Translations under genes and position numbers: made by a program
DNA from: Saccharopolyspora aridisoli
GTDB lineage: Bacteria > Actinomycetota > Actinomycetes > Mycobacteriales > Pseudonocardiaceae
Reading direction: 5' to 3'
DNA length: 53,361 nucleotides
Assembly (NCBI RefSeq): GCF_004348445.1
Contig: NZ_SMKV01000037.1
Coordinates: 1-53,361, forward strand
In this document: positions 34,913-44,221 of the stretch, piece after piece
Layout of the letters: every line of letters starts with the position of its first letter
How positions within the stretch are numbered: the first letter of the stretch is position 1
The notes under the pieces: generated by a model
Seen by the model: the letters and a program-made list of their open reading frames with translations, nothing else
What the model was told of the DNA's origin: nothing
The model's database searches: none

Positions 34913-34930
34913 CCGAGCGCGCAAATCCTG

Positions 34931-34968
34931 GGAGCGGGTCGTCCATCGCATGGGCGGCCCGCTCCTTT
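34931..34968 (+). terminator. Hairpin terminator after the lysozyme gene
   Basis: GGAGCGGG (34931-34938) pairs with CCCGCTCC (34958-34965), followed by TTT, 18 bp after the stop codon. Confidence 0.65.
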
Positions 34969-35065
34969 CGCGCGTGCGGGGGAAAGGTGGCCGCGGCCGG
35001 TCTGCACGCGCGCCGAGGGCGATATTCTCGTCCTCGGCGATCACCCGATCGGAGGGCGCGGCGGA

Positions 35066-38000
35066 ATGTCACGGTGGGAGCAAGAGGTCACGCGAGCGAG
35101 GCAGCTGCTGCTCGACAGTGATCACGACGCCGCTGCGCAGGCGTTACGCACCGTGCTGGAGGATGGCGACTACGAAGCGGCCGCTCAAGCCGGCCTGATG
35201 CTCGGGGCGATCCTCACCGAGAACGAAGCCCTCGCCGCCGCCCGCGACGTCTACCAACGAGTGATCGACTCCGGCCACCCCGTGCACGCTCAGGCCGCCG
35301 CCCTCGCCCTCGGGCACCTGCTGCTCAACACCGGGGAACTGCCCACCGCCCAGGTGCTGCTGCGCTTCGCCACCGAAGGCGCCGAACCCGACGAGGCGGG
35401 CCGTGCCGACGTCCTGCTGGCCCAGGTGCTCCAACAGCTCGGCGACATCGCCGGGGCCCGCGAGGCCCGCACCCGCGCGCTGTCCTGCGGCGATCCCGCC
35501 GTGGTCGAAGCCGCCCAGCAGCTCAACCTGCCGCCCGAGCGCACCGAGGGAACCGAGTTCCTCCAGATCGCCTACCAGCGCGCGCTGGCGATGCTGGAGC
35601 AGGGACGCGACCACGACGCCGAACCGCTGCTGCGCAAGCTGCTCGACAGCGGTCACCCGCACTACGGGTCGCTCGGCGCGGGCAAGCTCTACGCGCTGCA
35701 CGCCGATGACACCGAGGTCACCCGGCGGCTCGCCGAGCAGATCATCGAGCTCGGCCATCCCGAACACCTCGCCTGGGGCCACGTGCTGCGCGGTGGTGTG
35801 CTGGTGGCGCTCGACGACCCGGCCGGAGCCGTGCGGGCCTACGAACGCGCCGCGCGCGACCCGCGCCCCAGCGTGCGGTTGCGGGCGCTGATCCAGCTGA
35901 GCCTGCAACTGCGCCGGACGGACCGGATTCCGCAGGCCCGTGAGGTGCTGCAGCGAGTCATCGACAGCCGCCACCCGCGCTACGGCCTGGAGGCGCTGGG
36001 CGTGCTGGCCGAGCTGCAGCGCGACACCGGTGAGGTCGAGGCCGCGATCGAGACGTTCGGCCGGGTCGTGGCGTCCGGGCACCCGGACAAGGCGCCGCGG
36101 GCGGCCTACCACGTAGGCGTGCTGAGGTACGACCAGGGAGATGAGGCAGCGGCGGCGGAGGCGTTCCGGCTGGCCGCGGAGGCCGAGGACGCCACCGTCG
36201 CGCACGAAGCGGCACTGGCGCTGTCCATGATGGACGCCGAAGAGACGGGCGTGGAGGACACCGCGCGGCTGGTCATCCCGCCGATCGAACGCGAGCCCGT
36301 CGACCCCGCCGAGCTGGAACGCCGTGCGCGGCAGGCCGCCGCCTCCGGTGACATCACCGGTGCGCGCGAGGCCTACCAAGTCCTCGTCGACGGCGATCCC
36401 GAAACCGCTTCGCGCGCGCAGGTTTCGCTGGCCATCGCTGAAGCCGCGCTGGGTGATGCTGGTCGCGCCCGGGAGCAGCTGCGCCGCCTCGCGGCCACCG
36501 GCACCGGTCCGGACGCGCGGCACGCCGCGTTCATCGACGCGCTGCTGGACGAACCTGCCGCGCGAGGCGTGCTCCCCGTGCTGCTGCGCGTCGAACGCGA
36601 CGATGAGTCCGAATTGGACGCACTGCTCGCAGGTGCGGAACCGGCGGTGCGCGAGCTCGCCGAGGCCACCCGCGCCGAACGCGGCGGGGACACCCCGCTG
36701 GAAGACCTCACGCGGCTCGCCGAGTCGCCGAACGAGCTGTGCGCCACCGCCGCGCGCTACGCGCTGGCCGAGGACCTGCTGCTCGGCGATGACCAGGAGC
36801 AGGCCCGCTGGTTGCTGCAACGCGTCGTCGACGAGGGCCACCCCGCGCTGCGGCCGTGGGCAGCCAGCAGGTTGGGCGAGCTGCTCATGGAGCAGGGAGA
36901 CCCGGACGGCACCATCGCCGCGTTCGAAACCGCGCTGGTCACCGGGCATCCGGCGATCCTCGGTGACGTGTTCGGCAAGCTTTCGCTGATCTACCGGACG
37001 CTGGAGCGCAACGAGGCGCTGATCGACCTCTACCAGCGCACCGCCGCCAGCGGGCACTCCGAGTACGGGCCGCGCGCGGCGTTCCTGCTCGGCGAGCACC
37101 ACGTCCACAACGATCGCCTCGACCTGGCGCTGGAGATGTTCACCCGCGCCGCGGGGTCGTCGTCCACGGTGGCCCCGGCGTCGGTGTTCGCGATGCGCGC
37201 GCTTCGTCAGGAGCTCGAACCGGCGCGCGCGAGCTTCATGTGGCTCGCCGACGAGGACGAAGCGCACTTCACCGTCAGCCAGCTGTGCCTCGACCTCGCG
37301 CACTGCTACCTGCGGCGCGGTGTCCCCGAGTTCACCGACTGGGCGCTGCGGCTGATCGCCGAATCCGGGCACGTCGAACTGCGGCAGCGCGCTCTGCTGC
37401 TCCTCGGTGCGATGCGCGAGGAGAAGGGCGACGCAGAGGGCGCGCTGGACGCCTGGCGCCGGGCGGCTGAGGGCTCGGACCCGGAAGAATCCGCCGTCGC
37501 GAAGTTCAGCATGGCGGATCTGCTGCAGCACGGCGGCAAACCCGAGCACGCCGCCGAACTGCTCGCCGAGGTCGCCGCCGCCGGGGTCGACAGGTCCGAG
37601 GAGGCCGCCGCGCGCCTCACCGAGATCCGGGCCACCCTCCCGGAGCCGGAACCCCCCGCCGGTGAAGAGGAATCCTTCGACGAACGCGCGCACCGGTTGT
37701 TGCGCGAGGGCCAGGTGGACGCCGCGCGCAGCGCGGTGGCCGAGCACTACGGCTCCGGGCCGGTCGCCGACTTCTGGTGCGCGGCCTGGACCGATCTGGC
37801 CGCCGCTGCCCGCGTCCTCGCCGACGCCGCTGACGAGGACGCGCGCATCTGCTCCGAACTGGGCCTGGACTTCGGCCGCCGGTCGCAGGCGGCAGGCGGC
37901 TCGGACGCGCCCGCGTTCTTCCGCTTGGTCGCCGACCACGGCCACCGCACCGCGCTGCCGAAGGCGCACATAGCGCTGGGCAAGCTCGCCGACGAGCGGG

Positions 38001-39106
38001 GCGAGAACGCCATCGCGCTGAGCTGGTACCGCCGCGCGATCCGCACTGGTGAACCCGCCGCCATAGCGCGCGCCGGGGTGCTCATGGCCCAGCTGCTGAT
38101 CCGCGTGCACGACCTCAACGGCGCGATCGCCGTCGCCCGCCACGCCAAGACCGGAGGAACCGGGACGGCGGCGGTGGAGGCCGGGGTGCTGCTGGGCTAC
38201 CTGCAGCACCGGGTCGGCGAGGCCGCCGAGGCCAAGCGGACCTGGGACGAGACCGAGCGCGATGCCGAGTCGCCCGAGATCTTCGGCATGGCACTGCAGC
38301 GCCGCATCCGCGCCGTCGGTGAATCCGCGCCCGGATCAGCGGAGATGCTGCTGCGCGCCGCCGAATCGGAAGACCCATCGACCGCCGTCCTGTCGCACCT
38401 GCTGCTCGCCGACCGCGCCGAGGAGCGTTCCGAGACGGTGCGGTGGCTGGAACGCGCGGTGGCGCTGGGAGTTCCGCTGCATTCCGACTCCGCTCGCAGC
38501 CGGCTCGGCGAACTGCTGCTGGAGGACGGAGACAGGGACGCCGCGCAGCGCCACTTCGAGCGCGTCAGCAACTGCGAGGACCCGGAACTGGCCGGGCGAG
38601 GCGATTTCGGCATCGGGCTGATCCGGTACGAGACCGGTGACCTGCCGGGCGCGGTGAACGCGTTCGTCAGGGCAGCGACGCACGTGCCGGAGGCGGAGCT
38701 GGGGGAGGACGCGTTGAACAACGTGCGGGTCGTCCTCGACGAGCAGCGCGGCCACGGCGACCACCTGGAGGCCGCCGACACGCTGCGGCGGATGACCGCG
38801 GTGGTTCCCGAAGCGCACGTCGCGGAATGGGCGCAGGAGACGGGTTCGGCGCTGCTTGCCGACGACGACCCGGACTCGGCGCTGGTCTACCTGCGCTGCG
38901 CGGTGGAGATCGGCGCACCGGAGCCTGCCCCGGAAGCGGTGCTGAGCCTGGGGGAGGCGCTGCACCGGCGCGGCGACCTGGCCGGAGCACGCCAAGCATA
39001 CGAACGGGTCCTCGGCGCGGGCGAGCACCTCGCGGCCCAGGCCAACTACCGCCTCAACGAACTGCGGGCGGCGGAAACCCCGGTGGGCAGCCGCGAAGCC
39101 CGCTAG
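35066..39106 (+). CDS. Giant tetratricopeptide-repeat protein, unknown role
   Basis: A 1346-residue, acidic, Ala/Glu/Leu/Arg-rich solenoid protein. The repeat unit is about 36-38 residues, with helix A ending LG.LL...GD, helix B A...F.RA, and a turn often reading DSGHP, ASGHP or ESGHV. TPR or Sel1-like units cover almost the whole length, broken by an acidic stretch near residues 865-880 (PEPEPPAGEEESFDE). There is no signal peptide, membrane helix or catalytic domain. Such proteins act as protein-protein scaffolds in the cytoplasm. It is a single gene between the lysozyme and a convergent small gene, so its partner cannot be inferred. ATG at 35066 with GGAGG ten bases upstream. Confidence 0.82.
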   Translation: MSRWEQEVTRARQLLLDSDHDAAAQALRTVLEDGDYEAAAQAGLMLGAILTENEALAAARDVYQRVIDSGHPVHAQAAALALGHLLLNTGELPTAQVLLRFATEGAEPDEAGRADVLLAQVLQQLGDIAGAREARTRALSCGDPAVVEAAQQLNLPPERTEGTEFLQIAYQRALAMLEQGRDHDAEPLLRKLLDSGHPHYGSLGAGKLYALHADDTEVTRRLAEQIIELGHPEHLAWGHVLRGGVLVALDDPAGAVRAYERAARDPRPSVRLRALIQLSLQLRRTDRIPQAREVLQRVIDSRHPRYGLEALGVLAELQRDTGEVEAAIETFGRVVASGHPDKAPRAAYHVGVLRYDQGDEAAAAEAFRLAAEAEDATVAHEAALALSMMDAEETGVEDTARLVIPPIEREPVDPAELERRARQAAASGDITGAREAYQVLVDGDPETASRAQVSLAIAEAALGDAGRAREQLRRLAATGTGPDARHAAFIDALLDEPAARGVLPVLLRVERDDESELDALLAGAEPAVRELAEATRAERGGDTPLEDLTRLAESPNELCATAARYALAEDLLLGDDQEQARWLLQRVVDEGHPALRPWAASRLGELLMEQGDPDGTIAAFETALVTGHPAILGDVFGKLSLIYRTLERNEALIDLYQRTAASGHSEYGPRAAFLLGEHHVHNDRLDLALEMFTRAAGSSSTVAPASVFAMRALRQELEPARASFMWLADEDEAHFTVSQLCLDLAHCYLRRGVPEFTDWALRLIAESGHVELRQRALLLLGAMREEKGDAEGALDAWRRAAEGSDPEESAVAKFSMADLLQHGGKPEHAAELLAEVAAAGVDRSEEAAARLTEIRATLPEPEPPAGEEESFDERAHRLLREGQVDAARSAVAEHYGSGPVADFWCAAWTDLAAAARVLADAADEDARICSELGLDFGRRSQAAGGSDAPAFFRLVADHGHRTALPKAHIALGKLADERGENAIALSWYRRAIRTGEPAAIARAGVLMAQLLIRVHDLNGAIAVARHAKTGGTGTAAVEAGVLLGYLQHRVGEAAEAKRTWDETERDAESPEIFGMALQRRIRAVGESAPGSAEMLLRAAESEDPSTAVLSHLLLADRAEERSETVRWLERAVALGVPLHSDSARSRLGELLLEDGDRDAAQRHFERVSNCEDPELAGRGDFGIGLIRYETGDLPGAVNAFVRAATHVPEAELGEDALNNVRVVLDEQRGHGDHLEAADTLRRMTAVVPEAHVAEWAQETGSALLADDDPDSALVYLRCAVEIGAPEPAPEAVLSLGEALHRRGDLAGARQAYERVLGAGEHLAAQANYRLNELRAAETPVGSREAR

Positions 39107-39132
39107 TGATCCGGGTCCTCAGGCCCGGATCA
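39107..39132. terminator. Bidirectional hairpin after the TPR gene
   Basis: TGATCCGGG (39107-39115) pairs perfectly with CCCGGATCA (39124-39132) around an 8-nt loop. It overlaps the stop codon of the convergent small gene. Confidence 0.7.
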
Positions 39133-39433
39133 GCGATTTCGGCAGGGAGAGAACCTGGTCCACGACGTCGACGACGGTGCCGGTCGTGCGCCAGCAGGCT
39201 TCGTTGTCGTCGGTGCGGATCTCGCCGCGGCGCGGTACTCGCGCGGCGCGGACGTGGTCTTCGGCCAGGACCTCGACGATGTCGATGACGTCACCGTGCG
39301 GGCGCACGTAGATCAGCGCCTCCAGCTCCCCGGTGCCGTCGCGCACCGGTGGCATGAGTTGGAACCCCCGCAGCACCAACTGGCGCAACCACATGCTCGG
39401 GTCGGGTTCGCCGACTCGTTCTGACGAAGGCAT
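39119..39433 (-). CDS. Conserved small protein of unknown function
   Basis: A 104-residue cytoplasmic protein. The central part alternates beta-like strands (ELEALIYVRPHGDVIDIVEVLAEDHVRAARVP) and ends with an amphipathic helix (VVDVVDQVLSLPKSLIRA). It has no signal, membrane helix or recognisable catalytic motif. I do not recognise the family. Normal high-GC codon use and the shared terminator at 39107 support a real gene. Whether it works with the convergent TPR protein is open. Confidence 0.65.
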   Translation of the reverse strand: MPSSERVGEPDPSMWLRQLVLRGFQLMPPVRDGTGELEALIYVRPHGDVIDIVEVLAEDHVRAARVPRRGEIRTDDNEACWRTTGTVVDVVDQVLSLPKSLIRA

Positions 39434-39578
39434 CTGAAACCCCCAGATCTTTCGTCGCAGCTCGTCTGCACGTGCACGGCATTTCGCCAGACTTTAACAC
39501 AGCGGAGAGCTACCAGTCGATCACGGAAAGTGATTTCAGGGGCCGTTCGCAAGGCGAACGCGGGCTAATTCGAGTGCA

Positions 39579-39592
39579 ACCAAACGCTTGCT
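39579..39592 (+). promoter_or_regulatory. KstR2-type operator before fadA6
   Basis: ACCAAACGCTTGCT matches the mycobacterial KstR2 consensus AnCAAGnnCTTGnT at 9 of 10 fixed positions (A instead of G at position 6). It lies 66 bp upstream of the fadA6 ATG and overlaps a possible -35 (TTGCTT, 39588), with GACACT 17 nt further on. Confidence 0.72.
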
Positions 39593-39657
39593 TGTTTCCC
39601 GCGTTTCGCCGACACTACTCTCTGAGCTGGCCACTGGTGCCGACGAAGGGACTCCTC

Positions 39658-40818
<1,161 letters not shown>

Positions 40819-40838
40819 ACCCCTTCCAGCCAACACTT

Positions 40839-40872
40839 CGCTCAGCGGTGCGAGTGGGGGAACCTGAGCGGC
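40839..40872 (+). repeat. 34-bp element, copy 1
   Basis: Starts CGCTCAGCGGTGCGAG and ends CTGAGCGGC. It matches the reverse complement of 41991-42024 at 29 of 34 positions. Internally GCTCAG (40840-40845) and CTGAGC (40864-40869) can pair. Lies between fadA6 and the MaoC pair. Confidence 0.6.
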
Positions 40873-40955
40873 TCCGCGCCACTCCTCGAGCATGTCGTTC
40901 ACGCGGCGTCGCGGTGCATCGCCACGACGCTGCTCAGGTGGTGGAAGGAGGAAGC

Positions 40956-41417
40956 GTGGCGATCAACAGGGATTACATCGGGTTCGAGTTCGCCTCCGAC
41001 GAGGCCTACGAGGTCACCCGCGGCAAGATCCGCGAGTTCGCCGACGCGATCGGTGACCCCCACCCGGCTTACCGGGATCAGGCCGCGGCTCGCGCGCTCG
41101 GGCACCCGGACGTGATCGCACCGCCGACCTTCGGCATCGTGGCCACGGGTGCGGCGTCGGAGAAGAACCCGATCCTGCGTCCCGACTTCGGGCTGAACTA
41201 CCGGATGGTGGTGCACGGCGAGCAGAAGTTCAGCTACCGGCGCCCCATCCGGGCCGGTGACGTCCTCAGCACGAAGGGCCGGATCGTGGAGATCCGCGAT
41301 GCGGGCCGCAACGAGCTGGTGCGCATCGAGACCGACATCGTCGACGTCCACGGCGACGTGGTCGGAACAGCGGTCAACACGATCATCTCTCGTGGAACCG
41401 CAGAGGGAGGGCGGTGA
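40956..41417 (+). CDS. MaoC-like dehydratase, HadA-type subunit
   Basis: A 153-residue hot-dog-fold protein (N-terminal MaoC type): YIGFEFASDEAYEVTRGKIREFADAIGDPHPAYRD, then FSYRRPIRAGDVLSTKGRI. The position where catalytic MaoC proteins have the Asp...His pair reads GDPHPAY, so this looks like the non-catalytic, chain-binding subunit of a heterodimer like HadA or ChsH2-type proteins. The partner is the next gene, overlapping by 4 bases (GTGA). GTG at 40956 has AGGAGG four bases upstream. Substrate could be a steroid-derived enoyl-CoA or a fatty acyl-ACP; context favours the former. Confidence 0.82.
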   Translation: MAINRDYIGFEFASDEAYEVTRGKIREFADAIGDPHPAYRDQAAARALGHPDVIAPPTFGIVATGAASEKNPILRPDFGLNYRMVVHGEQKFSYRRPIRAGDVLSTKGRIVEIRDAGRNELVRIETDIVDVHGDVVGTAVNTIISRGTAEGGR

Positions 41418-41848
41418 ACGTGGCTGCGAGCGTGGCTTTCGACCAGGTCGAGGTCGGCACGGAGATCCCTCCGCAGCGCTATCCCATCCAGCGGCTGACG
41501 CTGGTGCGCTACTGCGGTGCCTCGGGCGATTTCAACACGATCCACTGGAACGAGCGGATCGCCAAGTCGGCCGGACTTCCGGACGTCATCGCGCACGGGA
41601 TGCTCACGATGGCCGAGGCCGCCCGGCTGGTCACCGACTGGGTCGGTGACCCCGGCGCGGTCGAGGAGTACGGCGTGCGGTTCGCCAAGCCGGTGGTCGT
41701 GCCCGACGACGACACCGGCGTCGAGGTCGAGGTAGCAGGTCAGGTGACGGACAAGCTCGACGACAACCGCGCGGTGGTGGAACTCTCAGCCACCTCCGGC
41801 GGAGCCGAGGTCCTGGCCGAAGCCCGAGCCGTCGTCCGCCTGGCGTAG
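41414..41848 (+). CDS. MaoC-like dehydratase, HadB-type catalytic subunit
   Basis: A 144-residue hot-dog protein. The MaoC catalytic pair is present: Asp39 and His44 in SGDFNTIHWNE, followed by LPDVIAHGMLTMAEAARLV. Together with the preceding HadA-like protein it should hydrate 2-enoyl thioesters (R-specific) or dehydrate 3-hydroxyacyl thioesters. GTG at 41414 overlaps the upstream stop. Organisms of this group also have HadAB for fatty acid elongation, usually near ribosomal-protein genes; that context is absent, so a catabolic role is more likely, though unproven. Confidence 0.84.
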   Translation: MNVAASVAFDQVEVGTEIPPQRYPIQRLTLVRYCGASGDFNTIHWNERIAKSAGLPDVIAHGMLTMAEAARLVTDWVGDPGAVEEYGVRFAKPVVVPDDDTGVEVEVAGQVTDKLDDNRAVVELSATSGGAEVLAEARAVVRLA

Positions 41849-41990
41849 GGGTCGTCATTTCCCAGTGCGGCGATAGCCGCCGCCTCAGGTGTGGGACCCA
41901 GCTCGCACCGCCGCGGTTCAGCGGTTCACTGGTGAGGACGGCCGCAACGCCGTGCACCGGCTTCATCGTTGTGGCTCCCGGAGCCAGAGG

Positions 41991-42024
41991 GCCGCTGGAG
42001 TTCCGCCACCCGCACCGCTGAGCG
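41991..42024 (-). repeat. 34-bp element, copy 2 (inverted)
   Basis: Reverse complement of the 40839-40872 element with five mismatches. It lies in the 201-bp gap between the convergent HadB-like and FadE33-like genes, so the two copies face each other across the MaoC pair. A weak stem GCGGC-gata-GCCGC at 41867-41880 is the only other structure in this gap. Confidence 0.6.
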
Positions 42025-42049
42025 AGGTGATGTCCGGGAGGAACAACCC

Positions 42050-43123
42050 TCAGGTCAGCAGGGTGGATCTGTGGGTGCTCGGGGTCCCGAACAGCTGGAT
42101 CGCGGAGTGGGCGCGCTTGAGGTGCAGGTGCGCCTCGTGCTCCCAGGTGATCCCGATGCCTCCGTGCAGTTGCACGCCTTCGGCGGCGATCGCGTAGTAG
42201 GCCTCGGTGCAGGCGGACTTCGCCATGGCCGCCAGTTCGCTCGCCCGATCGTCCTGAGTGGACACGGACCAGGACGTGGCGTAGGACAGCGAGCGCGCGG
42301 ACTCCACGGCCACGTAGCAGTCGGCCAGCCGGTGCTTGAGCGCTTGGAACGAGCCGATCGGACGGCCGAACTGGGTCCGCACCTTGGTGTACTCGACGGT
42401 TTCGTGCAGCCACCGCTGAGCGGCTCCCACCGATTCCGCGGCCACCGCCGCTGCGGCGACGTCGAGGATGCGCTGCACCGGGGGAACGCCCAGCAGTCGC
42501 GCCGGGGCGTTGTGCAGGTGGATCTCGGCCATCCGGCGGGTCAAGTCCAGGGGAGCGGTAGCGGTGGCCTCGGGCTCGGCGACCTCGAACAGCGCGGGTC
42601 GTCCGTCGGCGGTGGCCAGCACCAGGACGGTGTCGGCCTGGGCCCCGTCGAGCACGTGCACCTTGCGCCCGTCGAGCAGCCACGCGTCGCCGTCGCTTCG
42701 GGCCGTCGTGCGGAAACTGCCACGCGCCCAGCCCGTTCCGGGCTCAGCCCAGGCGAGGGACACCACCTGCTCGCCCGAGGCGATCCCCGGCAGCAGCCGC
42801 TCGCACGCCGCCCGGTCACCCGTGGCCAGCACCGCCTCGGAGGCCAGGACCACGCCGCCCAGGAACGGGATGTCCGACAACCGCCGACCCAGCTCCTCCA
42901 CCACGATCAACGTTTCCAGCAGGCTGAACCCACCACCTCCGAACTCCTCCGGAATCCCCAGCGAATGCGCCCCGACCTGCTCGGCGAGCTGCGCCCACAC
43001 CTCCCGGTCGAACCCCTCGGCCACGACATCGGGCTCATGGACCTCCGGTCCACCCCGCCGGTCCACCAACCGCCGCACGACCCCGCGCAACTCGTCCTGC
43101 TCCTCGGTGAAAGCAAACCTCAC
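42050..43123 (-). CDS. Acyl-CoA dehydrogenase subunit, FadE33-like
   Basis: A 357-residue acyl-CoA dehydrogenase-family protein. The N-domain is FTEEQDELRGVVRRLVDRRG, the middle domain IPEEFGGGGFSLLETLIVVEELG, and the C-domain FGRPIGSFQALKHRLADCYV and QLHGGIGITWEHEAHLHLKRA. Steroid-degrading actinobacteria use heterotetrameric dehydrogenases built from two different FadE chains, and this short chain resembles one such partner. Order after the FadE31-like and FadE32-like genes matches M. tuberculosis fadE31-32-33. GTG at 43123 has GGGAGG upstream. It is separated from fadE32 by a 123-bp gap that holds a repeat. Confidence 0.82.
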   Translation of the reverse strand: MRFAFTEEQDELRGVVRRLVDRRGGPEVHEPDVVAEGFDREVWAQLAEQVGAHSLGIPEEFGGGGFSLLETLIVVEELGRRLSDIPFLGGVVLASEAVLATGDRAACERLLPGIASGEQVVSLAWAEPGTGWARGSFRTTARSDGDAWLLDGRKVHVLDGAQADTVLVLATADGRPALFEVAEPEATATAPLDLTRRMAEIHLHNAPARLLGVPPVQRILDVAAAAVAAESVGAAQRWLHETVEYTKVRTQFGRPIGSFQALKHRLADCYVAVESARSLSYATSWSVSTQDDRASELAAMAKSACTEAYYAIAAEGVQLHGGIGITWEHEAHLHLKRAHSAIQLFGTPSTHRSTLLT

Positions 43124-43180
43124 GACAACCTCCCAACTCCGGGTCTCATCCGACTCGTATCCGTGCTGACCTTCCGGTGA

Positions 43181-43234
43181 GGTTCCCCATTCCAGTGGGA
43201 ATCGGAGTCCTGATTTCCATTGAAATCGGGAACC
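43181..43234. repeat. 24-bp-period palindromic repeat, copy 2
   Basis: Two 23-bp arms (43181-43203 and 43212-43234) are complementary at 19 positions around an 8-nt loop. Core units CATTCCAGTGGGAATC (43188) and GATTTCCATTGAAATC (43212) start 24 bp apart. It lies 12 bp after the fadE32 stop inside the fadE31-32-33 transcription unit, so it may attenuate or process the message. Confidence 0.75.
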
Positions 43235-43246
43235 CCGCGCGGGCGG

Positions 43247-44221
43247 TCAGGGGCTACCGATGGGGGTGTCCGGGTCTGTGGTGAGGGTTCGGGCGATGCG
43301 GCGGCGGTGCCATGCGGGGGTTCCCCAGGACTGGCGGAGGGCCGCGGTCTTGGTGAGGTGGCGGTGGAGGTCGTGCTCGGCGGTGTAGCCGATGGCGCCG
43401 TGGACCTGCAGGGCGATTCGGCTGGTCAGGTGGGCGGCGTCGGCCGCTGCGAGCTTGGCGGCCGAGGCATCGCGGCCGCCGTGCGGGGTGCCCGCGGACA
43501 GCGCCGCGCCTCGGACTAGGGGACGGGTGAACTCGAGCTTGAGCAGGGCGTTGGCGAGGTGGTGCTTGACCGCCTGGAACTCACCGACCGGCCGTCCGAA
43601 CTGCTGCCGCTGCTTGACGTGCTCGGTGGCCAGGTCGAGCATCCGGTGCCCCAGTCCGAGCAGGTAGGCGGCGCACCCCAGCACGGCGACGTCGAAGGCT
43701 CGCTCGAAATCCGCGCCGGGGATCTCCTCCCCGGAGCCGTCCCCGACCTCGAACAACCGGCGCGCGGCGTCGAAGGAACCCTTGCGCTGCGATGGGGCCC
43801 CGGGTAGGAGGCGGCTCGATCCCGGGCCGCACGCGTAGACCTCGTCGGCGAGGTCGGCGTCCAGCGCGTGGGGAACGTGCCGCTCGACGACCGCGGTGCG
43901 GACCCTGGTGTCGGCGATGAGGTCGGGCAGCAGCGCCGGGAGGAACGCCAGCGACTCGATCACCGGCCCCGGCAATCCGGCGTAGCCGCATTCCTGCAGG
44001 CAGAGGGTGAGCTCGACGGGGCCGAGGCCGAGCCCGCCGCGCTCCTCCGGCAGCGTCACGCCGGTGACGCCGAGGTCGGCGAGGCTCCGCCACAGCTTGC
44101 GCCAGCTCTCGGCGTCCCCGTCGGCCCAGGAGCGGGCGATGGCCGGCACGTCGGCCGCGGTGAACATCGCACGCAAGGTGTCGGCCATGTCCTGCTGCTC
44201 GGGTTCGAGCACGAATCTCAT
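43247..44221 (-). CDS. Acyl-CoA dehydrogenase subunit, FadE32-like
   Basis: A 324-residue acyl-CoA dehydrogenase-family protein, shorter than the usual 380. Much of the middle beta-domain is reduced, while the C-terminal QQFGRPVGEFQAVKHHLANALL and QVHGAIGYTAEHDLHRHL are kept. M. tuberculosis FadE32 and FadE33 are about the same size and pair with other FadE chains. It starts at ATG 44221, overlapping the FadE31-like stop (ATGA), so translation is coupled. Predicted role: alpha,beta-dehydrogenation of CoA thioesters after steroid ring C opening. Which FadE pairs with which is inferred from order only. Confidence 0.82.
   Translation of the reverse strand: MRFVLEPEQQDMADTLRAMFTAADVPAIARSWADGDAESWRKLWRSLADLGVTGVTLPEERGGLGLGPVELTLCLQECGYAGLPGPVIESLAFLPALLPDLIADTRVRTAVVERHVPHALDADLADEVYACGPGSSRLLPGAPSQRKGSFDAARRLFEVGDGSGEEIPGADFERAFDVAVLGCAAYLLGLGHRMLDLATEHVKQRQQFGRPVGEFQAVKHHLANALLKLEFTRPLVRGAALSAGTPHGGRDASAAKLAAADAAHLTSRIALQVHGAIGYTAEHDLHRHLTKTAALRQSWGTPAWHRRRIARTLTTDPDTPIGSP

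Noticed and set aside
35144..38209. A 1021-codon open frame antisense to the TPR gene
   Set aside because: Low-complexity Gly/Arg/Gln/Val translation; the plus strand shows regular TPR units.
40956..41848. Housekeeping fatty-acid-synthesis hadAB
   Set aside because: Not excluded, but the usual ribosomal-protein, secE or nusG neighbourhood is absent and the genes sit in a catabolic cluster, so only the family is stated.
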